Assembly (NCBI RefSeq): GCF_022201045.2
Contig: NC_068560.1
Location: 32,257,501-32,321,500, forward strand
Source of the DNA: Citrus sinensis
Taxonomy: Eukaryota > Streptophyta > Magnoliopsida > Sapindales > Rutaceae
Reading direction: 5' to 3'
Length of the DNA stretch: 64,000 nt
Of the stretch, positions 61,081 through 64,000 are shown piece by piece. The notes under the pieces were generated by a model. That model saw only the letters and a program-made list of their open reading frames with translations, searched no databases and was not told where the DNA came from. The translations under genes and the position numbers were made by a program. How positions within the stretch are numbered: position 1 is the stretch's first letter; each line of letters begins with the position of its first letter.

Positions 61081-64000
61081 ACTTTCATGGACACCTCTCA
61101 TTAGTTTACTCACCTTATTGGATATGGATTGGCTAAAAGAAAACCTTCAATAATGCAATATTATTCGCTTTATAAAACTAAATTCAAAAGTCCATATATA
61201 AAAGACAAGAGCAGTCGGCTCGGTTGAAAAGTCCATCAAAGTTCAAACATACCTAACACAAACAAAAGATAAATGGATCGGAGCTTAAATTGTATTTGTC
61301 AATTCAATGCACATATTAAAGTTTATTCATTCTTATAATTAATTTACTAATTAAATTGTCTCGTTTTAGATGATCATCAATCAATCAATAATCCATTTTC
61401 TTGGTGTTGCAATTATTGAATACAAAAGGAAAACAAATCATATTGACCTTAAAAGGTCATACGAGGCAGTATCTGATTCTGAGGAATGAGGATTCACTAT
61501 TCCATATGCATTTTTTTCAAAAAAAGGAAAGGGTATGCAGGGTTATCTTCCTTTATCAATAAGCCTAAAAATGAATTGATATAGTGCAGCTTAATTAATG
61601 GTTATAGTGTTATTGTTATTTGTCCTTAATGCAAGCTATCAAATCATGAAATCAGCTAAGTATTCTTCCAAGTGGTCAAAATTTCTTTGTTAATTAATCA
61701 ACGAAACTGCTGGCTAGTATTCCTCCAAGTGGTAAGATCTGTTAGGTTGAATTTTGCCAACAAATGCTAGTGAAATAGAAAATAATCTCTCCTTATAAGT
61801 CAATGGACATCAAATGATAAGTCAAAGTCTACTTCAAATCTTTATTCCTATCATCATTACTCATTGCTTCATGTTTCATAGAGAAAATAATTGTTATGAG
61901 TAAAAGTAGCTGTGTATGGCATGACATTTTGGATAAAAACTTCATTGATCTGACAAGCATATATGTAGAAGATACAACTAAGCTATTTGAGAATGAATAC
62001 TACAAATTAACTTTATACCTGTAATCACAAATTGAGTAGGTAGGTAGATAGGTACTAATGAACCTGCTCTATTTTCATTGTGGATACCAAACTACCAATG
62101 CTTTTAATAACAATCAGTGCTTGATTTGCTCTCTTGAGGTTTTACTTTTACAAATTAAACGCTCAAATCTCTTGTGAATTTGAGAATAAATACATTATTA
62201 GACATCGTTTTAATATTATGGGTCAATTAAAATAAGATTTCGAATATTTTATTAATAACATCAATAATTCAAAATAGCATATCATATGATAATTAAATTG
62301 GCTAGTTAGTTTATCTTATATTTATTACAATGAATAGTAAACATACAGATTCTTATATAAAATTTTTAACGTACAAACTAATGTGTATTTTTAGTTGAAT
62401 AAAAACATAAAATTTAATGTAATTAATATAAGAGACTCATGTGACAATCATCCGACCTATAGTATAATGTCATAAGTTTGTATATAAATAGTTTATATAC
62501 AAGTTTGTATCTCTATTTTGATTAATATATTATTATTGTTTGCTAGTTGTTATTTTTACCAAACCATGATCAAGTACTACTCTATACTCCTAGACGTACT
62601 TTACTTAAACTTGCTCTACAAACATGGACTCACTGTTACTTGGCTAGCTAGCTGTATATGTTGACAATAATTCCAATGATCTGCATCGCTAAATTATTCA
62701 ACACACGTGATTGATTTGCAACGGTTGGGAAAAATCTAAACCTAAAAGCTGCAGATACAGAAGCATCTTGAAGATAATATGTGTGTCTATATATGTAACA
62801 CCCCAATTCCACTACAAGATACTACGGTGAAATTGCATTTCATCATTTTCATTTCTAAAACCACCAAAATAATATCCAATAATAAATGTTCTAAACCTCC
62901 AAAAGAAAATAATTCCTTAAATAACACATCTTCAAATAAATATCATCCCAAAGGATGCTAAATATTCGTAACTTATTAACGTAACATCATTCTCCTAACG
63001 AAACCGAGCTCTTATTCTTTCTCCTATGACCATAAGTTCAAATCATCTAACTCTATCTGCAAAAATGTGGTAACAAGAGGTGAGTCGTCAACTTAATAAG
63101 TAAATTAATGTTCAATACTAAAAACCATTAAAATATAATTGATTCAGTTTCTTAGATATACATAATGATAATAAAGGAAATTACCTTTGTAAATCATCAT
63201 TTAGCAAAAATAAATCAAAACATCATATCAAGTCATTTAAATCCTTTAGACATAATAATAGCATTTCAAACACATAAAACATAATTAGCTCATGAGTCAA
63301 ATCATTTAAAACTAATATAACATAACATCACTATGGGCAATGAGCCACATCATTTAAAACTATCCTTAAACTTTTAATCATTCGTAAGCTTCCATAAATT
63401 AATTACATTTAAATAATTGATAATTATTTTAAAGTATTTGACTTAAAATAATTTAATTAAAACTGTCATTTTAAAAAAAATTATAAATAAAGTTTTTAAT
63501 AAATAAAGTTTTGTTATACATAATTTTAAAAAATGATTTTACTTAACAAAATATTGTAATAGACTAAAAAAATCAGTTTTATATACTCTTTTTTTAACAT
63601 AATACATACATTGAATCAAAAGTAATTTAACAATAAAATACATATACTGTGCATGAATTTACTTATCTCGATCCTTAGAAATAAAAGAACAATAACTTCA
63701 ACCACGATCTCACTCTCGTTCTAAAACATCAAGACACATTCTTATCAATATTATTGCTCATTTTGACCTTAATATAAATCCAACATAATCAAGCTTAGTC
63801 ATAAGCACTAAACCATCAAAGTTAGTCTAAACCTGACCATCCTATACAAGCTGATTTTTACCAAGCTAATCATATGTCGGAAAATGGTAAAATCAAAGAA
63901 GAGAAACCATAAACATGTGTAGCATTTCTTGTAAAAATTCAAAAATAAAAAAATAAAAGTCAGAAACATAATGCAAAAGGAATTTTACATGCACATATCC

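Larger units (their letters stand above)
58421..64000. other. Intergenic region without a recognisable gene
   Basis: 5.6 kb of AT-rich DNA to the window end. It contains the MITE at 59555-59756, an imperfect 51-bp-spaced direct repeat at 60415-60500 and an AT-rich repeat copy at 60850-61080. All open frames are 71 codons or shorter, have no known domain and no codon pattern that stands out. Confidence 0.55.

Noticed and set aside
1..64000. CRISPR arrays, bacterial operons, viral or organellar insertions
   Set aside because: No regularly spaced repeats, no prokaryotic gene arrangement and no plastid or mitochondrial gene sequence were seen; all genes are spliced plant nuclear genes.

Overview
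The window is nuclear DNA of a flowering plant, almost certainly a eudicot. The genes have short GT-AG introns, plant-type 5' leaders and AT-rich intergenic DNA. Every recognisable protein is of plant type: homomeric acetyl-CoA carboxylase, a group 1 sulfate transporter, an FCS-like zinc finger protein, a GPI-anchored lipid transfer protein and an Ole e 1 family protein. The sequence resembles Citrus or another woody eudicot, but that is an impression and not a demonstration. No bacterial, viral or organellar segment was seen.

Layout. 1-2.7 kb: 3'-truncated gene for chloroplast-type 2,3-bisphosphoglycerate-dependent phosphoglycerate mutase (minus). 5.9-7.3 kb: secreted Ole e 1-like protein (minus). 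10.1-12.7 kb: secreted GH5 glucan 1,3-beta-glucosidase with an N-terminal fascin-like domain (plus, 8 exons). 17.8-18.5 kb: FLZ zinc finger protein (plus). 23.7 kb: initiator tRNA-Met. 26.3-27.2 kb: GPI-anchored non-specific lipid transfer protein (plus). 31.5-45.3 kb: ACC1, cytosolic acetyl-CoA carboxylase, with 31 coding exons joined in frame here to 2267 aa (plus). 46.3-50.3 kb: organellar MnmE/TrmE tRNA-modification GTPase (minus, tail-to-tail with ACC1). 51.9-56.0 kb: group 1 H+/sulfate symporter with a long 5' leader region (minus). 58.4-64 kb: no gene seen.

Intergenic DNA holds several small non-autonomous DNA transposons. A 202-bp Mutator-type MITE (59555-59756) has a perfect 9-bp target duplication. 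A 532-bp hAT-type element (28534-29065) has a perfect 8-bp target duplication. There are also an older hAT-like element, a 140-bp foldback, a larger long-inverted-repeat element, and at least five related AT-rich elements. Short tandem duplications and microsatellites are also present.

The genes are independent plant loci with no operon-like logic. They cover plastid glycolysis, cell wall and surface proteins, fatty-acid precursor synthesis, organelle tRNA wobble modification and sulfate uptake. I found no convincing undescribed system. The observations most worth checking are a substitution at a normally invariant Asn of the ACC1 biotin carboxylase domain, three GC-AG introns within two neighbouring genes, and a frame-neutral proline microexon in the lipid transfer protein gene.
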